Assembly: GCA_011053085.1 (NCBI GenBank) | Contig: DSBE01000377.1 | Location: forward strand, 1-19,882 | Length of the DNA stretch: 19,882 bases | Reading direction: 5' to 3' | Source: Chloroflexota bacterium | Lineage (GTDB): Bacteria > Chloroflexota > Anaerolineae > Anaerolineales > Anaerolineaceae | Part shown: positions 6,765 to 14,086 of the stretch, piece by piece | Numbering within the stretch: position 1 is the stretch's first letter | How the letters are laid out: each line of letters starts with the position of its first letter | The notes under the pieces: generated by a model | What the model saw: the letters and a program-made list of their open reading frames with translations, nothing else | What the model was told of the DNA's origin: nothing | Database searches by the model: none | Program-made: the position numbers and the translations under genes

Positions 6765-7478
6765 ATGGAAGAAAATTTACGAAATCGCAGAATTCTTGTT
6801 GTTGACGATGAGCAGCGCATGGCGCGTTTCATCAGGTTGAATCTTGAGCATGATGGGTTTATTGTAGAAGAAGCCTATAATGGCATGGAAGCGATCAATC
6901 GCCTTCGCGATGTCATGCCTGACCTGGTCATGCTGGACGTTATGATGCCTGATATTGATGGTTTTGAAGTGTTGCGCATGATCCGTGAATTCAGCCAGGT
7001 ACCGGTGATTATGTTGACCGCCAAAGGCGAAGAGGATGACAAAGTAAAGGGGTTGGAATTGGGGGCAGATGATTATGTTACCAAGCCCTTCAGCCCGCGG
7101 GAACTGGTCGTCAGAGCAAAAGCCGTTATCCGCAGAACTGAGGCATCGGGGCAGTCACGACACGATGTGATAGAAGTGGATGATCGTTTGAAACTGGATT
7201 TTGATAAGAGAGAAGTGTGGGTCGAAGGCGAATTGATCAAATTGCGCCCGACGGAATATCGCCTTCTATTCCACCTGGTGCAAAATGCGGGTTGGGTGCA
7301 GACCTATGACCAATTGTTGGCAAAAGTATGGGGATATGAGTATCGTGATGAAACCCATTACGTACGTCTCTACATTAATTACTTGCGTCAAAAACTTGAA
7401 GAAAATCCATCCGAACCAAAATACATCTTAACCGAGCGCGGTGTAGGTTATCGGTTCATAGATTATCGCAGGAACTAA
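6765..7478 (+). CDS. OmpR/PhoB-family response regulator
   Basis: A 237-residue DNA-binding regulator. The receiver domain (about 8-120) shows the acidic pair Asp14-Asp15, the phosphate acceptor Asp58 in MLDVMMP, Thr85 and Lys107 in TKPF. The C-terminal domain (about 135-233) is an OmpR winged helix with KLRPTEYRLL, HYVRLYINYLRQKL and ERGVGYRF. GAGGGAG lies shortly before the ATG. No histidine kinase is adjacent; the only one in the window is at 17374 on the other strand. Because it closes the kinase-phosphatase-FHA operon, it may be an output of Ser/Thr phosphorylation as well as of a histidine kinase (inference). Confidence 0.95.
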   Translation: MEENLRNRRILVVDDEQRMARFIRLNLEHDGFIVEEAYNGMEAINRLRDVMPDLVMLDVMMPDIDGFEVLRMIREFSQVPVIMLTAKGEEDDKVKGLELGADDYVTKPFSPRELVVRAKAVIRRTEASGQSRHDVIEVDDRLKLDFDKREVWVEGELIKLRPTEYRLLFHLVQNAGWVQTYDQLLAKVWGYEYRDETHYVRLYINYLRQKLEENPSEPKYILTERGVGYRFIDYRRN

Positions 7479-7522
7479 CGTCATATTTTCTGGTGAGTAA
7501 AAGTTTATTCATGCATGTAGGA

Positions 7523-7552
7523 AAATTGGTCTATAATACTATAGACCAATTT
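7523..7552 (+). terminator. Perfect 13-bp inverted repeat: terminator and/or operator
   Basis: Two perfect 13-base arms (7523-7535 and 7540-7552) flank the loop ATAC, followed by TTTCTTTT when the last arm bases are included. It lies 44 bases after the response-regulator stop codon and 19 before the next gene. As RNA it can fold into a terminator for the upstream operon. The left arm and loop also contain TATAAT (7532-7537), a possible -10 for the receiver-CpaE gene, though no good -35 was found. The stem is AT-rich, so both readings are open. Confidence 0.6.
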
Positions 7553-7571
7553 CTTTTGTAGGATTCTGAAC

Positions 7572-8798
7572 ATGGCTGGAAAAATCGTTGCAGTAGATGA
7601 TAATGAGATCAACCTGAAGGTTGTCAGTACAACCCTGGAACAGGCAGGTTATGAGGTGACTACTGTCACCAATGGTGCTGAAGCGCTACCATTGATCTCA
7701 AAGATGCTGCCAGATGTGGTCATTCTTGACATAAGTATGCCCATAATGGATGGGTATGAGGTCTGTTCAAAGATACGAGAAAGCAAAAAGACTTCTCACA
7801 TTCCCGTGATGATGCTGACTGCGCATAATGCCCTGGATGACAAGATCAAAGGTTTTGACGCTGGCGCGGATGATTATTTGACAAAGCCGTTTCAACCAGC
7901 CGAACTACAAGCGCGTATTGCGGTCTTAATGCGACGCAGCAGCCAGCGGACAACGAAGGCCGACACCACGGTCGAAAAACACGCAAAAACTATTTCGGTT
8001 TTTTCATTACGCGGCGGGGTTGGCGTCAGCGCCATAGCTGCTAATATCGCAGCAGGAATCTCGCAGGTATGGGGGAAGAATGTGGCACTGGTCGACCTCT
8101 CTATGGCTGCAGGACAGGCTGCATTGCTACTAAACATGTCTCTGCGTAACACCTGGCTTGATCTGGCGCATATCCCGTCGGATGATCTTGATAAAGACGT
8201 GGTTGATGCCGTGATGCTGAAAAGCGAGAACGGTGTACATGTGTTGGCTGCGCCCAGAAAGGTGGCGGATGGGCAGTTGATCACACCGGTGGCAGCGGGA
8301 AAAGTGATCGAAATCATCAAAGAAATGTATGATTATGTGGTATTGGATTTGGCCTCGGATTTTTCAGATCTGACCTTGCAGGGCCTGGATCAATCTGACA
8401 TGATTTTGGCTGTATTGAGTCCAGAGTTGGCTTCCGTGCGAGCGACGATTGCCGCCCTGGATGTTTTTGGCGATCTTGGCTATAAGGAAAACAAGGATAT
8501 CGTGCTGGTCTTGAACCGGACTTTTGAAGCTGGAATTTTACCGCGAAAGAATATTGAAAAAGCACTCAAGCAACCAATTCAAATATTTATCCCTTACGCC
8601 TCTCAGGCTTTTATTGATTCGATTAATTTCGGCGTACCTATTGTTCTCTCAGAAGAGGGCGGTGAATTGGTTGGGATTTTTGAGGACATTGGGTTTTTGC
8701 TCAGTAAAGATACTGATAGGGCAACACCGCCAAAGGAACCCACACCAGCCTATCGATCTGTGATGACCCGGTTCGAGCAGCGTAACCAACGCCGCTAA
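7572..8798 (+). CDS. Receiver domain fused to CpaE/MinD-like ATPase
   Basis: A 408-residue fusion. Residues about 3-122 are a receiver with Asp9-Asp10, acceptor Asp53 in ILDISMP, Thr83 and Lys105. After a linker, residues about 138-370 follow the MinD/ParA fold as used in CpaE/TadZ, which place pilus secretion machines at cell poles. The deviant Walker A is LRGGVGVS: both lysines of the usual KGGxGK are replaced (Arg147 and Val152), so ATP binding may be weak or absent. Walker A' (VALVDLSMAAG) and a B-like VVLDLASDFSD are present. The last 40 residues are polar. No Tad pilus gene is nearby, so I give no gene name. AGGA lies seven bases before the ATG. Confidence 0.85.
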   Translation: MAGKIVAVDDNEINLKVVSTTLEQAGYEVTTVTNGAEALPLISKMLPDVVILDISMPIMDGYEVCSKIRESKKTSHIPVMMLTAHNALDDKIKGFDAGADDYLTKPFQPAELQARIAVLMRRSSQRTTKADTTVEKHAKTISVFSLRGGVGVSAIAANIAAGISQVWGKNVALVDLSMAAGQAALLLNMSLRNTWLDLAHIPSDDLDKDVVDAVMLKSENGVHVLAAPRKVADGQLITPVAAGKVIEIIKEMYDYVVLDLASDFSDLTLQGLDQSDMILAVLSPELASVRATIAALDVFGDLGYKENKDIVLVLNRTFEAGILPRKNIEKALKQPIQIFIPYASQAFIDSINFGVPIVLSEEGGELVGIFEDIGFLLSKDTDRATPPKEPTPAYRSVMTRFEQRNQRR

Positions 8799-8822
8799 TA
8801 GCACAAGAAAGATACCAATCGC

Positions 8823-8851
8823 TTGACCGGTTCGTATGTGTTTGGTAAAAT
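8823..8851 (+). promoter_or_regulatory. Sigma70-type promoter of tRNA-Glu
   Basis: TTGACC (8823-8828) and TAAAAT (8846-8851) are separated by exactly 17 bases, with the tRNA starting 13 bases after the -10. Five of six bases match consensus in each hexamer. Confidence 0.75.
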
Positions 8852-8864
8852 AACGTCCGTTGTT

Positions 8865-8937
8865 GCCTCCATCGTCTAGGGGACCAGGACGCAGCCCTTT
8901 CAAGGCTAAAACGGGAGTTCGAATCTCCCTGGAGGCA
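8865..8937 (+). tRNA. tRNA-Glu (anticodon TTC)
   Basis: A 73-base cloverleaf: acceptor arms GCCTCCA and TGGAGGC pair fully, the T arm GGGAG-TTCGAAT-CTCCC is canonical, and the anticodon loop CTTTCAA carries TTC (8899-8901), reading GAA/GAG. The D arm GTCTAGGGGACCAGGAC matches the standard tRNA-Glu form. The discriminator base is A8937 and CCA is not encoded, so it must be added by an enzyme. The outermost pair of the anticodon stem is a C-A mismatch (8892/8908). Confidence 0.95.
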
Positions 8938-8942
8938 CTCAT

Positions 8943-8972
8943 CAACCCTCAGGATCATGATCCTGGGGGTTG
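8943..8972 (+). terminator. Hairpin after tRNA-Glu
   Basis: A nearly perfect 30-base palindrome starting 6 bases after the tRNA: CAACCCTCAGGATC pairs with its complement across an ATGA-like centre, with one T-G wobble. No T-run follows, so it may act as a processing or 3'-end protection signal rather than a classic intrinsic terminator. Confidence 0.5.
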
Positions 8973-9034
8973 CGCTTAACAGTGGTATGATTAATCTTTG
9001 AGCATTAAAAAAAAAGCTATTCAACAGGTTTTGT

Positions 9035-9823
9035 ATGAAACGTTTCTTACGCTGGCTTTACAAAAAACGAATGATTCTGGCGTCCGCCCTTGCCATCTTG
9101 GGTATTTGGTATTTGCTTCTTTGGCTGACCAATTTGCCAGTATTTATTCTTCCATCACCAGGATTGGTCGCCGACAGATTTCTTGAAGGCATCAACCGTG
9201 GTAGATTGCTGTATCATATTGGGGTGACGGTTTTGGAATTCTTATCCGGTTTGTTGTTTGGCAGCCTCTTTGCGATTGTCATGGGTTATTTGATTGCGCA
9301 TTCACGTAGAGTCGAAGAATTTATCGCTCCGATTCTGGCCGCCAGCCAGGCGATTCCAGTGGTTGCCATCGCACCGTTATTTGTGCTATGGTTGGGTCCG
9401 GGGATTTGGTCGAAGATATTGGTGTGTGCCATCATCATCTTTTTTCCGGTATTGGTAAACACCGTTCACGGCCTTAAAAACCTTCCGCCAAATTATCGTG
9501 CACTGCTAAGCACGTTAGGCGCAGGAAACAGGGATTATTTATATTATCTGGAAATACCTGCTACGCTGCCGATTTTCTTGAACGGCTTGAAAATTGGCGC
9601 TACACTGTCGGTGACCGGTGCGGTGGTTGGTGAATTTTTGGGTGCTGACAGAGGTTTGGGCTATTTGATCAACCTGGCTCGCGGGCAATATGACACGGCG
9701 TATGTCTTTGCTATCATTGCCATTCTGGTTGTTTTGGCGTTGAGTCTTTATAATTTCGTTGAAATACTTGAGCGGTTTTTGCTGCATACAGGCAATATAA
9801 TGGAGAACAATGAAACCTTTTAG
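9035..9823 (+). CDS. ABC transporter permease, NMT1/SsuC/TauC type
   Basis: A 262-residue inner-membrane permease with about six hydrophobic helices (near 12-32, 60-88, 100-125, 127-148, 185-205, 230-255). The cytoplasmic EAA-type coupling loop is visible around 165-190 (GAGNRDYLYYLEIPATLP, then NGLKIG), and GAVVGEFLGADRGLGYLI is typical of importers for thiamine precursors, riboflavin, sulfonates or nitrate-like solutes. It overlaps the binding-protein gene by 14 bases, so the two are translationally coupled. CAGG lies about seven bases before the ATG. No riboswitch was recognised in the short region before it, so the substrate is not shown. Confidence 0.9.
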   Translation: MKRFLRWLYKKRMILASALAILGIWYLLLWLTNLPVFILPSPGLVADRFLEGINRGRLLYHIGVTVLEFLSGLLFGSLFAIVMGYLIAHSRRVEEFIAPILAASQAIPVVAIAPLFVLWLGPGIWSKILVCAIIIFFPVLVNTVHGLKNLPPNYRALLSTLGAGNRDYLYYLEIPATLPIFLNGLKIGATLSVTGAVVGEFLGADRGLGYLINLARGQYDTAYVFAIIAILVVLALSLYNFVEILERFLLHTGNIMENNETF

Positions 9824-10778
9824 TCGGTTGATATTCATTTTGTTGTTATCTCTGGTCTTGGTAGGATGCGGAGCGGATAAACAGGCATTGGAAAAAGTTG
9901 TCCTACCGGTCGGATTCATCCCTTCGGTTCAATTTGCGCCATTCTATGCCGCCATTCACAATGGGTATTATGCGGAATATGGCTACGATGTAGAATTACT
10001 ATATGGTTATGAAATTGACGCAGTCAGTCTGGTAGGGTCGGGAGAATATAAAGTTGCGATCGCTTCTGGCGAGCAAGTGGTATTGGCACAGACCCAGGGC
10101 TTGCCCGTGGTGTATGTCTATAACTGGTTTGAGGATTACCCGGTGGGCATTACTGCCCTAAAAACCAGCGGGATAAACCAATTGTCTGACCTGACCGGGA
10201 AGATCATCGGCATCCCTGCGCTGCAAGGTGCGAGTTATATTGCCTACAAAGGATTCGAATCGATTGGTGAGTTTGACCCAGAATCTATTCGACTTGATGT
10301 AATCGGTTTCACACAGGCGGAATTGTTAAGCCAGGGAAAAGTGGATGCCGCTGTGGTGTACTTAACCAACGAACCGGTAGTATTGAACGAGCAAGGGTAT
10401 GAATTGGTTACCTTTGCTCTTTCCGATTATCTGCTGCTGGTTGGTAACGGTATTGTGACGAATGATAGCTTGGTTGAAAATGACCCAGAATTTCTTCAAA
10501 ATTTCATTGAGGCAACCAACAGCGGGGTGGCTTTTGTAGTGAATAATCCTGAAGAAGCTTACGAGCTTTGTAAACAATATGTACCCAACTTGGAGAATGA
10601 TCAGACCTTTCAATACCAGGTGTTGTTGGCTTCCATTGATATATGGAACATTGAGCAGAAAGGCAGGTCGGATGATGATGCCTGGGACAATACGTTGACT
10701 TTGATGTCTGCGATCGGACTCGCTGGGGATAACCTTCGTGTTGAGGATTTGTTTATAAATGAATTAATCGAGGATTAG
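9810..10778 (+). CDS. NMT1/THI5-like solute-binding lipoprotein
   Basis: A 322-residue extracytoplasmic binding protein anchored by lipid. The signal peptide ends in the lipobox LVGC, with Cys20 as the modified residue. The mature part follows the NMT1/THI5 pattern: VGFIPSVQFAPFYAAIHNGYY near 36-56, GSGEYKVAIASGEQV, LSDLTGKIIGIP near 126-137, and QGKVDAAVVYLTNEP. Family members bind pyrimidine thiamine precursors (ThiY) or riboflavin (RibY, known from Chloroflexus); nothing in this sequence alone decides between them. It lies between its permease and ATPase. Confidence 0.9.
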   Translation: MKPFSRLIFILLLSLVLVGCGADKQALEKVVLPVGFIPSVQFAPFYAAIHNGYYAEYGYDVELLYGYEIDAVSLVGSGEYKVAIASGEQVVLAQTQGLPVVYVYNWFEDYPVGITALKTSGINQLSDLTGKIIGIPALQGASYIAYKGFESIGEFDPESIRLDVIGFTQAELLSQGKVDAAVVYLTNEPVVLNEQGYELVTFALSDYLLLVGNGIVTNDSLVENDPEFLQNFIEATNSGVAFVVNNPEEAYELCKQYVPNLENDQTFQYQVLLASIDIWNIEQKGRSDDDAWDNTLTLMSAIGLAGDNLRVEDLFINELIED

Positions 10779-10789
10779 GAGAAAAAAGG

Positions 10790-11557
10790 ATGCCGAGAAT
10801 CGTTGTCCAGGATGTATTCTTTGAAGCTGTCGAAGAGGCTGGCATTCTGCCGATTATCGATGGAATCAGCTTTGATCTTGTGGACAATGAATTTGTATGT
10901 ATCCTGGGGCCTTCGGGTTGCGGAAAATCGACTTTGCTAAAAATCATTGCCGGCTTGAGGGAACCCAGCTCTGGCAGTGTGATTCATGATGGATTTGTTA
11001 GTGATCCTCCTCGATTGGGCATGATGTTTCAAGAACCTACGCTGCTGCCCTGGCGCACAGTCACCCAAAATCTTTCTTTGCCGTTAGAGCTTTTAAAGGT
11101 TGATAAAGTAGAGAGAAGGTCAAGGGTTAAGCGTTGGATTGAAATAGTCGGCCTGGAAGGATTTGAGCAATATTATCCACAGGGATTGAGCGGTGGAATG
11201 GCGCAAAGAGTGGCGCTTGCCAGATCGTTAATCCATGAACCAGATTACCTGTTGTTTGATGAGCCATTCGGCGCTTTGGACGCATTGACACGCGAACAGA
11301 TGGCGGATGAGCTGCTGCAGGTGTGGTCAGAGCGAAAAAAAGGCATTATCATGGTGACGCATTCCATATCCGAAGCTATCTTGCTGTCGGATAAAATTCT
11401 TATACTATCTGCAAGGCCTGCCAGGATATTGAAAACCATACATAACCCATTCCCACGGCCAAGATTGGCAGATATTCGCTACTCAACAGAATTTCTTGCT
11501 ATTGCCAAAGAAATTCGTGATGTGTTAGACGACAAACAAGCGGTCACTGCTCACTAG
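10790..11557 (+). CDS. ABC transporter ATP-binding protein, SsuB/TauB/NMT1 type
   Basis: The 255-residue ATPase that drives the importer. All motifs are intact: Walker A GPSGCGKST (40-48), Q-loop MMFQEPTLLPW with Gln81, signature LSGGM (133-137), Walker B YLLFDEPFGALD with Glu158, and switch His191 in VTHS. The C-terminus after about 210 has the PFPRPR segment usual in this subfamily. AGGAGA lies about eight bases before the ATG, 11 bases after the binding-protein gene. Its stop codon lies inside a strong hairpin. Confidence 0.95.
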   Translation: MPRIVVQDVFFEAVEEAGILPIIDGISFDLVDNEFVCILGPSGCGKSTLLKIIAGLREPSSGSVIHDGFVSDPPRLGMMFQEPTLLPWRTVTQNLSLPLELLKVDKVERRSRVKRWIEIVGLEGFEQYYPQGLSGGMAQRVALARSLIHEPDYLLFDEPFGALDALTREQMADELLQVWSERKKGIIMVTHSISEAILLSDKILILSARPARILKTIHNPFPRPRLADIRYSTEFLAIAKEIRDVLDDKQAVTAH

Positions 11558-11570
11558 AGCAGCGACCGCT
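11539..11570. terminator. Hairpin between two converging genes, spanning a stop codon
   Basis: Two 14-base arms pair with one mismatch around the loop ACTA; the arms begin AGCGGTC and end GACCGCT. The ABC ATPase stop codon TAG (11555-11557) sits in the loop and right arm. There is no T-run downstream on the plus strand; on the minus strand CTTGTTTG follows, so it fits better as the end of the thrS transcript, and it can act in both directions. Confidence 0.6.
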
Positions 11571-11588
11571 ATGACATTTGTAAAAAGG

Positions 11589-13376
11589 TTATTTTTTTTC
11601 CGCAATATCGTTATTGATCATCTCAATGAATGCGGCTGTTTCGATGGCTCCCAGATTTTCGCCGGAGCGTTTGCGTACGGCTACAGAATCAGCCTCAATC
11701 TCTTGGTCGCCAATTACCAACATGTAAGGGATTTTCTGGTTCTGAGCATCACGGATCTTGGCATTCATACGATCTGTGCGGTCATCAACCTGTACTCGCA
11801 GCCCGGCGGCCTTCATCTTTTCGGCCACATTATGCGCGTAGTCATTGTGTCGATCAGCAATGGGAATCAAAATTGCCTGAACCGGCGATAACCAAACAGG
11901 AAAGGCGCCACCAAAGTGTTCGATCAGGGTGCCAAAGAAGCGTTCGTAAGCACCGAGTAATGCGCGGTGAATCATATAGGGGCGATGTGTCTGACCGTCT
12001 TCACCGACATAAGTCATATCGAATCTTTCCGGCAAATTGAAGTCGAACTGAATGGTTGATAACTGCCATTCACGACCCAAAGCATCTTTCACTTTGATGT
12101 CAATCTTCGGGCCATAAAATGCACCGCCACCGTCATCCACCTGGTAGGGGATATCCGCGCGCTGCAGGGCCAATTCGAGGGCTTCTTCGGCATCTTCCCA
12201 GCGGGAGACTTCACCGACAAATTTTTCGGGGCGGGTGCTCAGATATGCGTTGAAATCGACAAACCCGAAAGAGCGCAAGATGTGCAGCGAGAAATTTAAG
12301 ACGAAATCAATCTCATCAGGCATCTGCTCAGGCACACAAAAGTGGTGCGCATCATCCTGGGTGAGGCCACGCACACGCAGCATGCCATGCAAAACTCCAG
12401 AGCGCTCATAGCGGTACACGGTGCCATTTTCTGCAAAGCGCATGGGGAGTTCTTTGTAGGAGCGGATGCGGCTTTTGTAGATGTGAACATGGAAGGGGCA
12501 GTTCATGGGTTTCAGGTAGTATTCCTGACCATCCACTTCAATAGGGGCATACATGTTCTCTTTGTAGAACCCCAGGTGTCCGCTGGTTTCCCACAGGCTG
12601 GCTTTGCCAATATGGGGGGTATAGACAAAATCATAACCAGCTTTCATATGTTCTTCATCACAGAAATGTTCAGCAAGTTTGCGCATGAGACCCATTTTGG
12701 GGTGCCACAAGATAAGCCCGGGTCCGATTTCGTCATTGATGGAAAACAGGTCCAGATCCTTACCAAGGCGGCGGTGATCGCGTTTTTTGGCTTCTTCGAT
12801 CTTCCAAAGATATTCCTTCAAGTCTTTGGGGTCTGACCAGGCGGTACCATAAATTCGTTGAAGCATAGGACGCTTCTCGTCGCCGCGCCAGTAGGCGCCG
12901 GCGACACTCATCAGCTTGAAGCCTTTGGGGTTGATCTGGCCCATGTGATCTACGTGCGGGCCACGGCAAAGGTCAATGAAGGTATCGCTTTTGTAGATAG
13001 AGATTTCGGGTTTCTCTTCAATAGGGTCGCCGTGCTCGTCAAAACCGCCCTGTTCCAAACCTTCAATCAATTCGATTTTATAAGGTTGGTCTTTGAAGAG
13101 TTGTTTGGCTTCCTCGGCTGAGACCACCTGTTTTTCGAAGGTGTGTCTTTGCTTGATGATTTCCTTCATGCGGGATTCAATCTGCTCTAAATCTTCTGCT
13201 GATAATGGTCTCGGTAGATCAAAATCATAGTAAAACCCATTTTCAATCGCCGGTCCAATGGCGAATTTTGCGGTCGGAAAGAGGTCCAATACCGCTTGCG
13301 CCATTACATGCGCAGCCGAGTGCCGTAATTTATGTAACTTTTCGTCTGCCATAGATTCATTCAATTTGTTTGCCAT
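11589..13376 (-). CDS. thrS: Threonyl-tRNA synthetase lacking the TGS domain
   Basis: Charges tRNA-Thr with threonine. The protein is 595 residues from the ATG at 13376, which has AAAGGAG six bases upstream; the longer open frame upstream is the T-box leader. It starts straight in the editing domain: HSAAH (His19, His23) and CRGPH (Cys137, His141) keep the residues that clear Ser-tRNA. The catalytic zinc ligands are Cys292, His343 and His469, with the same spacing as in E. coli (334, 385, 511). Motif 2 and 3 regions (RYERSG, HRALLGAYERF) and the anticodon-binding domain (about 490-595) are present. The N-terminal TGS domain of E. coli ThrS is absent. Expression is controlled by the T-box leader. 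Confidence 0.97.
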   Translation of the reverse strand: MANKLNESMADEKLHKLRHSAAHVMAQAVLDLFPTAKFAIGPAIENGFYYDFDLPRPLSAEDLEQIESRMKEIIKQRHTFEKQVVSAEEAKQLFKDQPYKIELIEGLEQGGFDEHGDPIEEKPEISIYKSDTFIDLCRGPHVDHMGQINPKGFKLMSVAGAYWRGDEKRPMLQRIYGTAWSDPKDLKEYLWKIEEAKKRDHRRLGKDLDLFSINDEIGPGLILWHPKMGLMRKLAEHFCDEEHMKAGYDFVYTPHIGKASLWETSGHLGFYKENMYAPIEVDGQEYYLKPMNCPFHVHIYKSRIRSYKELPMRFAENGTVYRYERSGVLHGMLRVRGLTQDDAHHFCVPEQMPDEIDFVLNFSLHILRSFGFVDFNAYLSTRPEKFVGEVSRWEDAEEALELALQRADIPYQVDDGGGAFYGPKIDIKVKDALGREWQLSTIQFDFNLPERFDMTYVGEDGQTHRPYMIHRALLGAYERFFGTLIEHFGGAFPVWLSPVQAILIPIADRHNDYAHNVAEKMKAAGLRVQVDDRTDRMNAKIRDAQNQKIPYMLVIGDQEIEADSVAVRKRSGENLGAIETAAFIEMINNDIAEKK

Positions 13377-13392
13377 TTGCTTCTCCTTTAAC

Positions 13393-13620
13393 AAAAAAAA
13401 CTCACCCACATGGGGCGAGCTGTTCACACGCGGTTCCACCCAAATTGATGAAGCATTGTTCATCATCTTTATACGTTGATAACGGAACGAACCGGATTCC
13501 TTACTGATTTCTGGTTTCCACTCGCAGGTGGTTTTCACCGGTTGAATTCAGGTGAAGTTTTCAGCCTATGACTTCACGTTTCTGTCAAATTCGTCACCAG
13601 TTACTATTCCTGGTCTTTGT
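13393..13620 (-). ncRNA. T-box leader controlling thrS
   Basis: A tRNA-sensing riboswitch in the thrS leader. The conserved T-box GGTGGAACCGCG is at 13440-13429, with the UGGN bases that pair with the uncharged tRNA 3' end. Just downstream, CTCGCCC (13419-13413) and GGGTGAG (13407-13401) form a terminator stem followed by eight T residues (13400-13393). The 5' part has stem I features: GGAATAGTAA near 13610 and AGGCTGAAAACTTCAC near the apical loop. A likely specifier codon ACC (Thr) lies at 13542-13540 in TTCAACCGG. When tRNA-Thr is uncharged, the antiterminator should form and thrS is expressed (known mechanism). Confidence 0.92.
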
Positions 13621-13636
13621 GTTTTTAATATAGATA

Positions 13637-13710
13637 TGGGCGATATAGGACTCGAACCTACGACCTTTGCGATGTCAACGCAACGCTCTAACCAGCTGAG
13701 CTAACCGCCC
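13637..13710 (-). tRNA. tRNA-Val (anticodon GAC)
   Basis: A 74-base cloverleaf on the minus strand: acceptor GGGCGGT pairs with ATCGCCC (one G-T wobble), D arm TAGCTCAGCTGGTTAGAGC, anticodon stem TTGCG/CGCAA around the loop TTGACAT with anticodon GAC, variable loop AAGGTC, T arm GTAGG-TTCGAGT-CCTAT. CCA is not encoded. No terminator separates it from the T-box leader 16 bases downstream, so both are probably on one transcript. Confidence 0.95.
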
Positions 13711-13723
13711 GATAACGATGTCG

Positions 13724-13752
13724 ATTATATCGCATGCACAGATGATTTGCAA
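13724..13752 (-). promoter_or_regulatory. Sigma70-type promoter for tRNA-Val and probably thrS
   Basis: On the minus strand TTGCAA (13752-13747) and TATAAT (13729-13724) are separated by 17 bases, and the tRNA begins 13 bases after the -10. I found no second promoter in the 16 bases between the tRNA and the T-box. The 8-base inverted repeat CGATAACG/CGTTATCG (13710-13717 and 13754-13761) flanks the promoter and may be chance. Confidence 0.75.
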
Positions 13753-13894
13753 GCGTTATCGATATTTATTCAATATCAAGGTGTAGGTTTACAATACATA
13801 TTGGACAAAGCGAGCAAAAAGAATAGCAGGAAGCGGAGATCTTCGTTATTGTTAAAGCGCCAACCCAACAAAACGGAGGTCAACACAACCTGCT

Positions 13895-14071
13895 ATGACA
13901 ACCATAACACAAGAAATGAATTATCGTAAGTCATTGGTGAAATTTACCCCGGCGCAAGGCGTGGCGCGGGCATCGCGGCGCCACAGCAAATCCAGATCGT
14001 ACATCTATTTCTGGTTGAAACGATATGATGACAGCATCACATCGCTCGCCAACTGCTCGCGTAGGGGATGA
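13895..14071 (+). pseudogene. Transposase/integrase N-terminal fragment (helix-turn-helix part only)
   Basis: A 58-codon frame from ATG 13895 to TGA 14069-14071. The translation MTTITQEMNYRKSLVKF, then RHSKSRSYIYFWLKRYD and SITSLANCSRR, matches from memory the start of integrase-core transposases, whose helix-turn-helix region runs on into a DDE catalytic domain. Here it stops where relatives continue, and no catalytic domain follows in any frame, so it is a remnant. GGAGG lies about 15 bases before the ATG, too far for good initiation. TGTAGGTTTACA at 13782-13793 could be the old outer end. Nothing else was seen in 13762-13894. Confidence 0.65.
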
Positions 14072-14086
14072 ATAGAGGCGGGTTAC

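Noticed and set aside
8973..9034. Riboswitch before the ABC importer
   Set aside because: About 60 bases without any TPP or FMN core sequence; too short for these RNAs.
12342..12836. 164-codon open frame on the plus strand inside thrS
   Set aside because: It is antisense to a highly conserved gene, has no ribosome-binding site and resembles no protein; long antisense frames are common over such genes.
13377..13538. 54-codon extension of thrS upstream of 13376
   Set aside because: This DNA is the T-box leader with a terminator hairpin; the ATG at 13376 has a good Shine-Dalgarno and gives the normal start of the editing domain.
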